From: Variovorax paradoxus
GTDB lineage: Bacteria > Pseudomonadota > Gammaproteobacteria > Burkholderiales > Burkholderiaceae_C
Length of the DNA stretch: 64,000 nt
Direction: 5' to 3'
NCBI RefSeq assembly: GCF_018614875.1
Contig: NZ_JAGGNW010000002.1
Span: forward strand, 496,001-560,000
How positions within the stretch are numbered: position 1 is the first letter of the stretch; each line of letters opens with the position of its first letter. The position numbers were made by a program, and so were the translations under genes. Of this stretch, positions 28,876 through 39,870 are shown in pieces. The notes beneath the pieces were generated by a model. That model was not told where the DNA came from, made no database searches, and worked only from the letters and a program-made list of their open reading frames with translations.

Positions 28876-30156
28876 CTACGAACTGCGGCTCATCCAGCTG
28901 GTGGCCTGCGCGCGGCCCGGCAGATGCAGCGCGGCCGTGGCAGCCGGGGTTTCCGCGAGCAGCCGGCCCTTGCGGAACACCTTGAGCCGCGTCGCGCGCA
29001 GCCGGATCGCCTCGACCGGGTCGCGCGCCTGCAGCAGCACGAAGCTCGCATCGCAGCCCGCCTCGAGGCCGTAGCCCTCCAGGTGCATCACGCGCGCGGC
29101 ATTCGTGGTCACCGCGTCGAAGCACTGGCGGATGCCGGCCTGGCTCGTCATCTGCGCCACGTGCAAGCCCATGTGCGCCACTTCGAGCATGTCGCCCGAG
29201 CCCATGCCGTACCACGGGTCCATCACGCAGTCGTGCCCGAAGGCGACATTCACGCCGGCGGCCATCAGCTCTGGCACGCGCGTCATGCCGCGGCGCTTGG
29301 GGTAAGTGTCGTGGCGGCCCTGCAGCGTGATGTTGATGAGCGGGTTGGAAACAACGCTGACGCCACTCTGCGCGATCAGCGGCAGCAGCTTGCTCACGTA
29401 GTAGTTGTCCATCGAGTGCATCGACGTGCAGTGCGAGCCCGTCACGCGACCCTGCATGCCGAGGCGCCAGGTTTCGGCCGACAAGGTTTCGATGTGGCGC
29501 GAGAGCGGGTCGTCCGACTCGTCGCAGTGCATGTCGACCAGCTTGCCGCGCTCGGCTGCAAGCTCCATCAGCAGCTTCACGCTGGCAGCGCCGTCGGCCA
29601 TGGTGCGCTCGAAATGCGGAATGCCGCCGACCACGTCCACGCCCTTGTCGAGCGCGCGTTCCAGGTTCTCGACGCCGCCGGGCGAGCGCAGCACGCCATC
29701 CTGCGGGAAGGCGACCAGCTGCAGATCGAGGTAGGGCCCCACCTTGCGCTTGACTTCGAGCAGCGCGTCGACCGCGAGCAGGCTCGGGTCGCTCGTGTCC
29801 ACATGCGAGCGAACGGCCAGCAGCCCCTTGGCCACGGCCCAGTCGCAGTACGCCAGCGCGCGCTCGATCAGCGCATCGGCCGTCAGCAGCGGCTTGAGTT
29901 CGCCCCACAGCGCAATGCCTTCGAGCAGCGTGCCGCTCTGGTTGACGCGCGGCAGGCCGTAGCTCAGCGTGGCGTCCATGTGGAAGTGCGGATCGACGAA
30001 ATGCGGTGCGAGCAGCAGGCCTTGCGCGTCGAGCTTCTCGTGGGCCGGTGCATCGAGCCCGGCGGTGACTTCGGCGATGCGGCCGCCCTGCACGGCAATC
30101 GACATGCCTGTGCGGCCGTCGGGGAGGGTGGCGTTGGTGATCAGGAGGTCGAGCAT
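28876..30156 (-). CDS. codA: Cytosine deaminase / amidohydrolase
   Basis: Metal-dependent hydrolase of 426 residues, most like bacterial cytosine deaminase, converting cytosine to uracil plus ammonia. Metal motifs are VDPHFHMDATLS (H57, H59), MHCDESDDPLSRH, TGSHCTSMHSMDNYY and FGHDCVMDPWYGMGSG. The FGHDCVMDPWY block is characteristic of CodA-type enzymes. It lies at the downstream end of the pyrimidine uptake/URC locus, 81 bp after an unknown secreted protein, which supports cytosine as substrate. Isocytosine or creatinine-type substrates cannot be excluded. It converges with sbcB. Confidence 0.87.
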   Translation of the reverse strand: MLDLLITNATLPDGRTGMSIAVQGGRIAEVTAGLDAPAHEKLDAQGLLLAPHFVDPHFHMDATLSYGLPRVNQSGTLLEGIALWGELKPLLTADALIERALAYCDWAVAKGLLAVRSHVDTSDPSLLAVDALLEVKRKVGPYLDLQLVAFPQDGVLRSPGGVENLERALDKGVDVVGGIPHFERTMADGAASVKLLMELAAERGKLVDMHCDESDDPLSRHIETLSAETWRLGMQGRVTGSHCTSMHSMDNYYVSKLLPLIAQSGVSVVSNPLINITLQGRHDTYPKRRGMTRVPELMAAGVNVAFGHDCVMDPWYGMGSGDMLEVAHMGLHVAQMTSQAGIRQCFDAVTTNAARVMHLEGYGLEAGCDASFVLLQARDPVEAIRLRATRLKVFRKGRLLAETPAATAALHLPGRAQATSWMSRSS

Positions 30157-30237
30157 CGTGGGGGCTCCGAGGTGCGGATGCAGGGGATTTTCGGTCGCAT
30201 GCGCGGCGCAGCGCAGCTTACCGCGAGGGAGATTCGT

Positions 30238-30696
30238 TCAGCGCGTGCGCTGCGCCCTGTAGCGGTACTGCCCGGGCGCCGGCCCCACTTCGATGGTCAC
30301 GCGGCGCAGCTTGTCGTCGTGCCCGGAGGTGGCGCGCGCCGTCAACACGATGCCGCGCGGTGAGGCGCGGCAGCTGAGGTCGGTGAGGGCGATCTCCGCA
30401 TGGTCGTTGTCGAGCTCGGTGATGGAGGCGGTGTGCGCGGCATGCAAGCTGCCGTTGGCGTCGCGCGTCATCCACTGCACGTAGAGAAAGGACTGTGCGT
30501 GCTGGTCGGCATGGACCACGCGGTAGGTGCCCCGGTGGTCCTTGCCCCAGGTGCCGCACAGCTGCACCCAGCTGACCGCGTCGGGGGTCTTGAAGCTGTC
30601 GTAGCCGTAGTCGATGCCCAGCGCATGCGAGCTTGTGGCGCACAGCGCCAGCAGCGCGGCGAACAGGGTTCCACGTCCCGCGGACGTCTTTGTCAT
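30238..30696 (-). CDS. Secreted protein of unknown function in the nucleoside transport operon
   Basis: A 152-residue protein with a signal peptide (GTLFAALLALCATSSHA). The mature part is a probable beta-rich domain containing two cysteines (VQLCGTWGK and LTDLSCRAS) that could form a disulfide. I recognise no family. Its start is two bases from the stop of the upstream permease gene, so it belongs to the same transcript. A periplasmic role connected with nucleoside uptake is possible but unsupported by motifs. Confidence 0.75.
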   Translation of the reverse strand: MTKTSAGRGTLFAALLALCATSSHALGIDYGYDSFKTPDAVSWVQLCGTWGKDHRGTYRVVHADQHAQSFLYVQWMTRDANGSLHAAHTASITELDNDHAEIALTDLSCRASPRGIVLTARATSGHDDKLRRVTIEVGPAPGQYRYRAQRTR

Positions 30697-30698
30697 GG

Positions 30699-31622
30699 TC
30701 AACGCTCCCCCTTGCGATAGGGCTTCATCAGCGCCTGCGGATAGCTGGCCTTGCGCGCCACCAGCACCAGCGCGAGGATCGACAGCAGGTACGGCAGCAT
30801 CAGGTAGATCTGGTAGGGCAGCACGGCGTCGCCCGATTGTTGCAGCCGCAGCTGCAGTGCGTCGAAGAACGCGAACAGCAGCGCGCCAAGCAGGGCCTTG
30901 CCGGGCCGCCACGAGGCGAACACCACCAGCGCCACGCAGATCCAGCCGCGGCCGTTCACCATGTTGAAGAAGAAAGCGTTGAACGCGGAGAGCGTGAGGA
31001 AGGAGCCGGCAATGCCCATGAGGGCCGAGCCCGCCACAATCGCGCCGGTGCGCGTGGCCGCGACCGACACGCCCTGGCTCTCGGCCGCCTGCGGGTTCTC
31101 GCCGACCATGCGCAGCGCGAGCCCAAGCGGCGTGCGGTACAGCACCCAGGCGAGGGCCGGCACCAGCAGCAGCGCAAGAAGGGTGAGCGATGTCTGCGCG
31201 TTCAGTACAGGCACCGGTAGCCATTCCATCGGCGCGAAGGGCGTGATCGTGGGGGGCGTGTTCACCTTCGGAAAGCTCACGCGGTAGCCGAAGTAGCTGA
31301 GCGCAGTGGCCAGCAGTGTGATGCCCAGCCCCGAGACGTGCTGCGACAGCGCCAGGCCCACGGTGAGAAAGGCATGCAGCAGCCCGAACACCATGCCGGT
31401 GAGCGCGGCCGCGCCGACACCGGCCCAGAGCGGCGCGCCGGCATACACCGCGAGCCAGCCGGTAAAGGCGCCCGCGACCATGATGCCTTCGATGCCGAGG
31501 TTGAGCACACCCGCGCGCTCGCACAGCAGCACGCCGAGCGTGCCGAGAATCAGCGGCGTGGCGATGCGCAGCACCGCGACCCAGAAGGCCGGGTTGGCGA
31601 GGATGTCCAGCAGGTCCGTCAT
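30699..31622 (-). CDS. ABC transporter permease, nucleoside (BMP) type, second subunit
   Basis: Inner-membrane permease of 307 residues of the branched-chain/ribose permease superfamily. The signature ERAGVLNLGIEGIMVAGAF (about 26-44) is characteristic of the guanosine/nucleoside importers (NupC/YufQ type). There are eight to ten hydrophobic helices, and the late motif NPQAAESQGV is also typical. Its ATG overlaps the stop of the first permease by four bases. It works with the ATPase and binding protein encoded upstream. Confidence 0.93.
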   Translation of the reverse strand: MTDLLDILANPAFWVAVLRIATPLILGTLGVLLCERAGVLNLGIEGIMVAGAFTGWLAVYAGAPLWAGVGAAALTGMVFGLLHAFLTVGLALSQHVSGLGITLLATALSYFGYRVSFPKVNTPPTITPFAPMEWLPVPVLNAQTSLTLLALLLVPALAWVLYRTPLGLALRMVGENPQAAESQGVSVAATRTGAIVAGSALMGIAGSFLTLSAFNAFFFNMVNGRGWICVALVVFASWRPGKALLGALLFAFFDALQLRLQQSGDAVLPYQIYLMLPYLLSILALVLVARKASYPQALMKPYRKGER

Positions 31623-32683
31623 TTCATCCGCACCCGGTATTGCGTCAGCAGCGTTGCCACGAGCACCGCGATCAGCGAGGCCGCGACAATCACGTCGGCG
31701 ATGTAGGTCGGCACGCCCACGGCACGGCTCATGGTATCGGCGCCGACCAGCACGCCCGCCACGAGCACGCCCGCGGCAATCACGCCCAGCGGATGCAAGC
31801 CCGCGAGCATCGCGATCACGATGCCCGTGTAGCCATAGCCCGGCGACATGTCGAGCGTGACGTAGCTGGTGCGTCCCGCCACTTCGATGGCACCTGCCAG
31901 TCCGGCCAGCGCACCCGAGAGCAGCGCCACCATCACCACGGTGCGCGTGACCGGCACGCCGGCGAAGGCCGCGGCGCGCGCATTGGCGCCCACCGCGCGG
32001 ATGTCGAAGCCCAGCACCGTGTACTTGAAGATCGCCCACACCATCACCGCCAGCGACACGGCCCACAGCAGCCCGGTGTGTACGCGCGTCTGGGCGACGA
32101 GCTTGCCGAGTTCGAGCTCGGACTGCAGCGACACGCTCTGCGGCCAGCCCATGGCGGTCGGATCTTTCATCGGCCCGTCGAGCAGCGCCGACACACCGAG
32201 CAGCACGATGAAGTTGATCAGCAGCGTGGTCACCACCTCGTCGACGCCGAGCTTGTTCTTCATGAGCGCCGGACCCAGCAGCAGCAGGGCGCCCGCCACG
32301 GCGGCGGCCAGCATCATCAACGGGAACAGCAGCCAGGACGGAATATCGAAACCCGTGCCGCCATGCATGCCGCCCACGGCCACCGCGGCAAGGGCGCCGG
32401 CGAACAGTTGCCCCTCGGCGCCGATGTTGAAGAGCCGCGCCTTGAAGGCGACGGTCGCGGCCAGCCCGGTGAGGATCAGCGGGATCGCGCGCGTCAGCGT
32501 TTCGCTCCACGCGAACACCGAACCGAAGCCGCCCTGCAGCAGCAGCGCGTAGGTGCGTGCTACCGGCGCGCCGGCCCAGAGCACCAGCAGCGCGCTCACC
32601 GCCATGGTGAAGACCACCGCGCCGACCGGTGCGAGCACCAGCGCGGCGCGCGAACTTTCGTGGCGCCGTTCGAGCCGCATCAT
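31619..32683 (-). CDS. ABC transporter permease, nucleoside (BMP) type, first subunit
   Basis: A 354-residue permease of the NupB/YufP type. The motif TGLAATVAFKARLFNIGAEGQ (about 71-91) is the counterpart of the ERAGVLNLG signature in the other subunit. About nine hydrophobic helices are visible. It overlaps the ATPase stop by four bases (ATGA) and is overlapped in turn by the second permease, a tightly coupled arrangement. Confidence 0.93.
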   Translation of the reverse strand: MMRLERRHESSRAALVLAPVGAVVFTMAVSALLVLWAGAPVARTYALLLQGGFGSVFAWSETLTRAIPLILTGLAATVAFKARLFNIGAEGQLFAGALAAVAVGGMHGGTGFDIPSWLLFPLMMLAAAVAGALLLLGPALMKNKLGVDEVVTTLLINFIVLLGVSALLDGPMKDPTAMGWPQSVSLQSELELGKLVAQTRVHTGLLWAVSLAVMVWAIFKYTVLGFDIRAVGANARAAAFAGVPVTRTVVMVALLSGALAGLAGAIEVAGRTSYVTLDMSPGYGYTGIVIAMLAGLHPLGVIAAGVLVAGVLVGADTMSRAVGVPTYIADVIVAASLIAVLVATLLTQYRVRMK

Positions 32684-34290
32684 GGTGTGGCGCCCGCGGG
32701 TGGCTGCTGCGGCGCCGCCGCCGCGCCGGCCATCGCCAGCCCGATGGCTTCGCGCGTCCAGGCCGCGGCCGGGCGCGCTTTACCGAGATGGCCACCGTGC
32801 ATCACGGCCACGCGATCGCCGAGGGCGAGTACTTCGTCGAGATCGTCGGAAATCACCAGCACCGCCGCGCCGGCATCGCGCGCGGCGATGAGCTGCTGCT
32901 GCACATAGGCGACGGCGCCGATGTCGAGGCCCCAGGTCGGCTGGTGCGCCACGATCAGGCGCGGCGCGCGGTTCGGGTACTTCTTGTTGTCGACGTCCTC
33001 CACCTGCTCGGGTGCCAGCAGTGCGCGCCCCAGGATCAGTTTCTGCATGTTCCCGCCGGAGAGCGAGCGGGCTGGCGCCATCAGGCCCGCGCCGCGCACG
33101 TCGAATGCCTTTTCGATGCGCCGGGCATGCAGCCGTGCAGCCGCACGCCGCACGAACCACGACCAGCGCGAGAAGACAGGGCTGCGCAGCCGCTCCGACA
33201 CCGCGTTCTCCCACACCGGCAGGTCGCCCACGACGCCGACCGCGTGCCGGTCTTCGGGGATGCGCGCGACGCCGCGCTGCACCAGCCGGGCGGGCGAGGG
33301 CGGCAGTGCGCGGCCCATCAGCAAGGCGGTGCCCGAGGTGGCGCGGCGCGTGCCGCACAGCAGCTCGGCCAGCGCTACCTGTCCGTTGCCCGAGACGCCC
33401 GCGATGGCGGTGATCTCGCCGGCGCGCAGCGTGAGCGACACCTCGCGAAGGGCGCTTGAATGGTCCTCCTGCCCGCCACCCTTGTCCGATGCGGTACTCA
33501 CATGGTCCAGCACGCAGACGGCATCGCCCACCGACCCGGCGGGCCGGCGCTGCGGCGCCTCGACCGCATGCCCCACCATCCAGAGCGCGAGCTGCGCCTG
33601 CGTGGTGTCGGCCGTACGCGCCTCGGCCACCAGCTTGCCGCCGCGCAGCACCGCAATGCGCTGCGACACGCGCAGTACCTCGCCCAGCTTGTGGCTGATG
33701 AAGATCACCGAGAGGCCCTGCGCCACCATCTGCGCCAGCGTGGCGAACAGGGCTTCGCTTTCCTGCGGCGTCAGCACGGCGGTCGGCTCGTCGAGGATCA
33801 GGATGCGCGCGCCGCGGTACAGCGCCTTCAGAATCTCGACGCGCTGCCGTTCGCCGACCGAGAGGCTGCCGATCTGCGCGTCCGGCTGCACCGGCAGGCC
33901 GAAGCGCTGTGCCACCTCGAGCAGCTTGGCGCGCGCGGCCGTGCGGTGCGAGACCGGCCGCCAGAGCGGCTCTGTGCCCATCATCACGTTGTCGAGCACG
34001 CTGAGGTTGTCGGCCAGCGTGAAGTGCTGGTGCACCATACCCACGCCCGCCGCCAGCGCCGCCTTGGGATTGCCCGGCGGCAAGGGCGCGCCGAAGACTT
34101 CGATGCTGCCTTCGTCGGCGACGTAATGGCCGAACAGGATGGACATCAGCGTCGACTTGCCGGCACCGTTCTCGCCCAGCAGCGCGAGCACTTCGCCCGC
34201 GTGCAGGTCGAGCGAGATGGCATCGTTGGCGACGAGGGAGCCGAAGCGCTTGCCGATGCCCTGGAGGCGGAGAACGGTCGTGCTGTTCAT
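32680..34290 (-). CDS. ABC transporter ATP-binding protein, two NBDs, nucleoside (BMP) type
   Basis: A 536-residue ATPase with two nucleotide-binding domains, the NupA/YufO/RbsA layout. The first domain has Walker A GENGAGKST near residue 39, signature LSVGERQRVEI and Walker B ILILDEPTAVL. The second has GVSGNGQVALAE, signature SGGNMQKLILGRA and a degenerate Walker B, LIVAHQPTWGLD, with Gln in place of the catalytic Glu. Between signature and Walker B the second domain carries a roughly twelve-residue insertion. Probably only the first site hydrolyses ATP efficiently. The start MNSTTVLRLQGIG fits the family. Confidence 0.94.
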   Translation of the reverse strand: MNSTTVLRLQGIGKRFGSLVANDAISLDLHAGEVLALLGENGAGKSTLMSILFGHYVADEGSIEVFGAPLPPGNPKAALAAGVGMVHQHFTLADNLSVLDNVMMGTEPLWRPVSHRTAARAKLLEVAQRFGLPVQPDAQIGSLSVGERQRVEILKALYRGARILILDEPTAVLTPQESEALFATLAQMVAQGLSVIFISHKLGEVLRVSQRIAVLRGGKLVAEARTADTTQAQLALWMVGHAVEAPQRRPAGSVGDAVCVLDHVSTASDKGGGQEDHSSALREVSLTLRAGEITAIAGVSGNGQVALAELLCGTRRATSGTALLMGRALPPSPARLVQRGVARIPEDRHAVGVVGDLPVWENAVSERLRSPVFSRWSWFVRRAAARLHARRIEKAFDVRGAGLMAPARSLSGGNMQKLILGRALLAPEQVEDVDNKKYPNRAPRLIVAHQPTWGLDIGAVAYVQQQLIAARDAGAAVLVISDDLDEVLALGDRVAVMHGGHLGKARPAAAWTREAIGLAMAGAAAAPQQPPAGATP

Positions 34291-34299
34291 GAAGGTCTT

Positions 34300-34326
34300 G
34301 CTCCTTCCCCCGGAAGGGGAGGGAGC
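34300..34326. repeat. Intergenic hairpin repeat
   Basis: An 11-bp stem GCTCCTTCCCC / GGGGAGGGAGC lies in the 46-bp gap between the nucleosidase stop and the ATPase start. It is related in sequence to the hairpin at 3782-3815 and may act as an RNA-processing or attenuating structure within the operon. Confidence 0.55.
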
Positions 34327-34336
34327 GAAGGCGCAA

Positions 34337-35290
34337 TCACTTCCATGCAGCCAGGAAGGCCAGCATGACCTTGGCCGAGTTGTCGGCCGCAATGCCCATG
34401 AAGGTGCCCATCTCGTTCTCGCCGTCGCCGCCGCCCGCAAGGTCGCTGAGGGAGCGGAAGGCGATGTACGGCACGCCGTTGCTGTAGGCCACCATCCCCA
34501 CGGCCGCTGTTTCCATGTCGAGCACGTTGGCCTGGAAGGTCTTGAAGGTGTATTCGCGGTACGCCTTGTTGTCCATGAAGGCCTGGCCCGAGACGCCGTT
34601 GCCGCCGATCACGAGCTGGGGCTTGCGCGCCAGGCACTTGCCGGCATTGCAGTTCGCCAGGTCGACGTTGCGGATGCTGCGCGCCACCTCGAGCATCTTC
34701 GGGTCGGCCTCGAACCAGAACTTGCGCACGATCTGCGGATGCGCGGCCGAACGCACTTCCACCGGGCGCGGATGCATCATGCCGAAGTTGGGCAGCGTGG
34801 CGTCGGTGATGAAGGGCGGCGCGGTGAACTTGCCGGGCGCGGTTTCGCGTGCCATCAGCACTTCGAGGTACTGGCCCCATTGCGCCGGCACCGTGACGTC
34901 CCCCACGTGCAGTTGCGGATTCACGCCACCCGCGATGCCGCTGAACACGATGTGGGTGATGCGAAAGCGGTCGAGCACCCGCTGCGTGTTCATCGTGGCG
35001 TTGGTCATGCTGATGCCGGAGAGGAACAGCACCACCGGCTTGCCTTCGAGCGTGCCGGTGGTGAACTCGACGCCGTTGACGCTGTGCCTGACAGGCCCCT
35101 GCAGCCGCGCCAGCAGCAGCGTGAGCTCGGGCTGGAAGGCCGAGAGCACCGCGATGCGCGGCGTGTCGTCCAGCCGCACGCTGCTGCTGTCGATGATGCC
35201 CGCGCCGGGTCCGTTGTGGACGCCGGCACAACCCGCGAGGCCGAAGGCCAGCACGCCGGCCGCGAGAAGAGCACGCCAGCGCATCGTCAT
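34337..35290 (-). CDS. Lipoprotein of the nucleoside phosphorylase/nucleosidase superfamily
   Basis: A 317-residue protein with a lipoprotein signal (LLAAGVLAFGLAGC, lipidated Cys near residue 22). A PNP/MTA-SAH nucleosidase fold follows: IAVLSAFQPELTLLL, the nucleoside/phosphate-site region THIVFSGIAGGVNPQLHVGDVTVP, and the ribose-binding MET motif in VLDMETAAVGMVAYSNGVP. A cytoplasmic enzyme family is thus tethered in the envelope. It lies between the binding protein and the ATPase of a nucleoside importer. The inferred role is release of bases from nucleosides in the periplasm before uptake. An ATG two codons downstream is an alternative start. Confidence 0.88.
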   Translation of the reverse strand: MTMRWRALLAAGVLAFGLAGCAGVHNGPGAGIIDSSSVRLDDTPRIAVLSAFQPELTLLLARLQGPVRHSVNGVEFTTGTLEGKPVVLFLSGISMTNATMNTQRVLDRFRITHIVFSGIAGGVNPQLHVGDVTVPAQWGQYLEVLMARETAPGKFTAPPFITDATLPNFGMMHPRPVEVRSAAHPQIVRKFWFEADPKMLEVARSIRNVDLANCNAGKCLARKPQLVIGGNGVSGQAFMDNKAYREYTFKTFQANVLDMETAAVGMVAYSNGVPYIAFRSLSDLAGGGDGENEMGTFMGIAADNSAKVMLAFLAAWK

Positions 35291-35298
35291 CGGCCCCT

Positions 35299-36300
35299 TC
35301 ACTTGGCGGTCGACTTGGGTTGCGAGTCGTCGACCTTGACGGTGACCTTGCCCGACAGGATGTCGGCCTGCCTGGCCTTGACCTTGGCGACGATGTCGGC
35401 CGGCACCTTCTTCTCGAACGTGCCCAGCGGCGCGAGCTCCGAGCCCTTGTGCTTCATCATCGAATAAGGGCCGTAGTCCTCGGCGGTGAACTTGCCTTCC
35501 TTCACGAGCTTGATCGCGCGGTCGGCCGAGGGCTCGAAGTTCCACAGCGCGGAAGCCACCACCGTGTCGGGGTACTGCGCCTGCGTGTCGATCACGTTGC
35601 CGATGGCGAGCTTGCCTTTTTCCTTGGCCGCGTCCGAGACACCGAAGCGCTCCGCGTACATCACGTCTGCCCCCTTGTCGATCATTGCGAAGGCCGCTTC
35701 CTTGGCCTTGGGCGGATCGAACCAGCTGTTGATGAAGCTCACGCTGAATTCGACCTTGGGATTGGTTTCCTTCGCGCCCGCCATGAAGGCATTCATGAGC
35801 CGGTTCACTTCGGGAATCGGGAAGCCACCGACCATGCCGATGCGGTTGGTCTTCGTCATGCCCCCGGCGACCATCCCGGACAGGTAGGCGGGCTCCTGGA
35901 TGTAGTTGTCGAACACGCTGAAGTTGGGCGCCTGCGGCTTGAGCGAAGAGCCCATGAGGAAGGCGACCTTGGGGAAGTCCTTCGCGACCTTGCGCGCCGC
36001 CGCTTCCACGCCGAACACCTCGCCGAGGATCAGCTGGTTGCCGCCGGTGGCGTACTCGCGCATCACGCGCTCGTAGTCAGCGTTGCTGACGTTCTCGGTC
36101 GCCTTGTATTCGATCTCGCCGCGCGCCTCGGCCGCCTTCAGCGCCTTGTGGATGCGGCCCACCCATTGCTGCTCGAAGGGCACGGTGTACACCGCCGCCA
36201 CCTTGAGCTTGGCCTGCGCGAACGCCAGGCCCGGCGCGCCGGCCGCGAGCGCCGCGGCAATGGCGGCGGAACGAATGATCAACTGACGGCGTGCTGTCAC
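35299..36300 (-). CDS. BMP-family (nucleoside) ABC transporter substrate-binding protein
   Basis: Periplasmic binding protein of 333 residues with a Tat/Sec-like signal (RRQLIIRSAAIAAALAAGAPGLAFA). The mature part resembles the Bmp/PnrA family, which binds purine or pyrimidine nucleosides: VAAVYTVPFEQQWVGRIHKAL at the start and VGGFPIPEVNRLMNAFMAGA in the middle. Two RR residues at positions 4-5 could suggest Tat export, but the motif is incomplete. It lies 76 bp after upp. The ligand is inferred from the surrounding uracil genes. Confidence 0.92.
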   Translation of the reverse strand: MTARRQLIIRSAAIAAALAAGAPGLAFAQAKLKVAAVYTVPFEQQWVGRIHKALKAAEARGEIEYKATENVSNADYERVMREYATGGNQLILGEVFGVEAAARKVAKDFPKVAFLMGSSLKPQAPNFSVFDNYIQEPAYLSGMVAGGMTKTNRIGMVGGFPIPEVNRLMNAFMAGAKETNPKVEFSVSFINSWFDPPKAKEAAFAMIDKGADVMYAERFGVSDAAKEKGKLAIGNVIDTQAQYPDTVVASALWNFEPSADRAIKLVKEGKFTAEDYGPYSMMKHKGSELAPLGTFEKKVPADIVAKVKARQADILSGKVTVKVDDSQPKSTAK

Positions 36301-36376
36301 GGTGCTTCTCCTCGGGGTATGGAAATCTTCTTGTTGCTGCCGGATCGACAGCGGCCGTCGCCAGAGAGCGGCGGCC

Positions 36377-37006
<630 letters not shown>

Positions 37007-37039
37007 TGGATTTTTTCTGCCGTTGCTGGAGCCGGGAGT

Positions 37040-38451
37040 CTAAAAGACGGTGCCGTCGCTTTCGATCAGCAGCGGTGGCGATCCGTCTCGCAAGCGCTGT
37101 GCCAGCACGCGGCCCGCGGCCCAGGTGCCGCCCTCGAGCACGCAGGCCAGCGGCAGTTCTTCCTCGGTGCGGTCGAGGATCTTGCGTACGCGCGGCGCCA
37201 GCTCGTCGAGCAGCGCCACGGTGAGGGCGCGCCATTCGACGATGAACTCGTCCCCGGCCTTCCAGGTGCGCGAAAGCAAGGCCGGGTCCTTCGGCACGAT
37301 CACGCCGCTGTCGATCAGCAGGCCGCCGTTGCGGTATTCGGGCAGGGCGGTGAGCGCATCGAGATGGCGCACCTTCACGCCCGCCCACTCGAAGGGTTCG
37401 AGCAGCGAATAGGTCAGCCATTGCGACAGCTTGTGAAACGGCATCCAGCCATTGGTGAGGCCGGGGCCGCGCACTGCACTGTGGCGCCAGCAGTCGCCCA
37501 GCGCGAGTGCCGGATCGCTCGAGCCGATGCCGCCCGTGGTGTCCCTGCCGCCGAGTGCAATGCTGTCGATGGAATTCGCGGAGGGCCAGATGCCCGAGAG
37601 CGTCTCGAGCAGCAGCGAGAGGATCTGGTGCGCCGTGATCTCGGCCGTGGGCGGTGCGGCTGCGCCGAACGGTGCCACCAGCGCATCGAACATGCCGGCG
37701 GGCCGGCCTTCGTCGCCGAAGGTTTCGGGTTGCTCGCTCATCGCCTCGCCGAGCCGGCGCAGCAGCACTGTGCGGCCGGCCAGGCCCACCAGCGGATTGA
37801 CATCGCTGACCTGGAAGGCGTCGCCGAGCCGATCGGCCACCAGGCCGCGCAGGCCGGCGGCATCGGCTTGCAGCGGATGGTCGGGGTTGGACGAGAACAG
37901 CCCGCTTGTGAAGGCATGGAAGCTCGCGATGGCCAGGCCCTCGGAGCGCGAGAAGTGCTCGCCCGTGGCGGGCTCGGTGTAGTGCCAGCTCGGGCCCGCG
38001 CCGGCATCGAGCAGCACGCTCACCAGCACGAGGTCGATGTGCGCGCTGGCGCGCTGCCGCGCATCGACGCCCTTGCCGAGCAGTTCGTCGAGCAGCTTCA
38101 GCCGGTCGATGCCGCCGGCCTCGAAGTGGCGCCATCGGCTGTGGTACGGGATGGTGTCCCAGGGATAGCGCTCGCGCGTGACCTCGGCAACGGTGCGCGC
38201 CGCGTCTTCGAGCACGTCGCTGCTGCCGATGCGGAACCACTGCGACTCGCCCCGGCGCGCGCGCGCCAGCAGCGCCGCCGCCCGCTCGCGGATGGCGGCG
38301 GTGGTGCGCAGCACCGTGGCGGCACCCGCGGGGTGGCTGGTATCGGGAGCGAACTCGATCGCCGGATCGATGTCGCCCGCGCTGCCCGGCGGCAGGCTGC
38401 CCGAGCCATCGGCGGGCAGGTAGCGGCTGCTGCTGTTTTCCTTGTTGTCGC

Positions 38452-38455
<4 letters not shown>
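37040..38455 (-). CDS. URC4/urg3 family protein (uracil catabolism)
   Basis: A 471-residue cytoplasmic protein of the URC4/Urg3 family (DUF1688). Recognisable features are the N-terminal AATVLRTTAAIRERAAALL, VTRERYPWDTIPYHSRWRHFEAGG, the central AGPSWHYTEPATGEHFSRSEGLAIASFHAF, and LTNGWMPFHKLSQWLTYSLLEPFEWAG. The family is needed for growth on uracil in Lachancea kluyveri through the URC pathway, but its reaction is unknown. It overlaps the URC1 stop by four bases, so the two are co-translated. The frame is open far upstream in high-GC shadow; the ATG that overlaps URC1 is used. Confidence 0.9.
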
Positions 38456-39768
<1,313 letters not shown>

Positions 39769-39788
39769 TGGAAGCCCTCAAAAAATGC

Positions 39789-39817
39789 AATGTACCGATC
39801 ACTCGCACGGCTGGCAA
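39789..39817 (-). promoter_or_regulatory. Candidate sigma-70 promoter for the URC operon
   Basis: On the minus strand TTGCCA (-35) is separated by 17 bp from TACATT (-10). The -10 ends about 20 bp before the URC1 start, and a GAGGG ribosome site follows. This suggests a short leader for the whole operon. Confidence 0.55.
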
Positions 39818-39870
39818 GCAGGGCGCGAACGTCGTCAATGCCGGCCAGTGCGCTGCCGCCGGTGTGCCGC

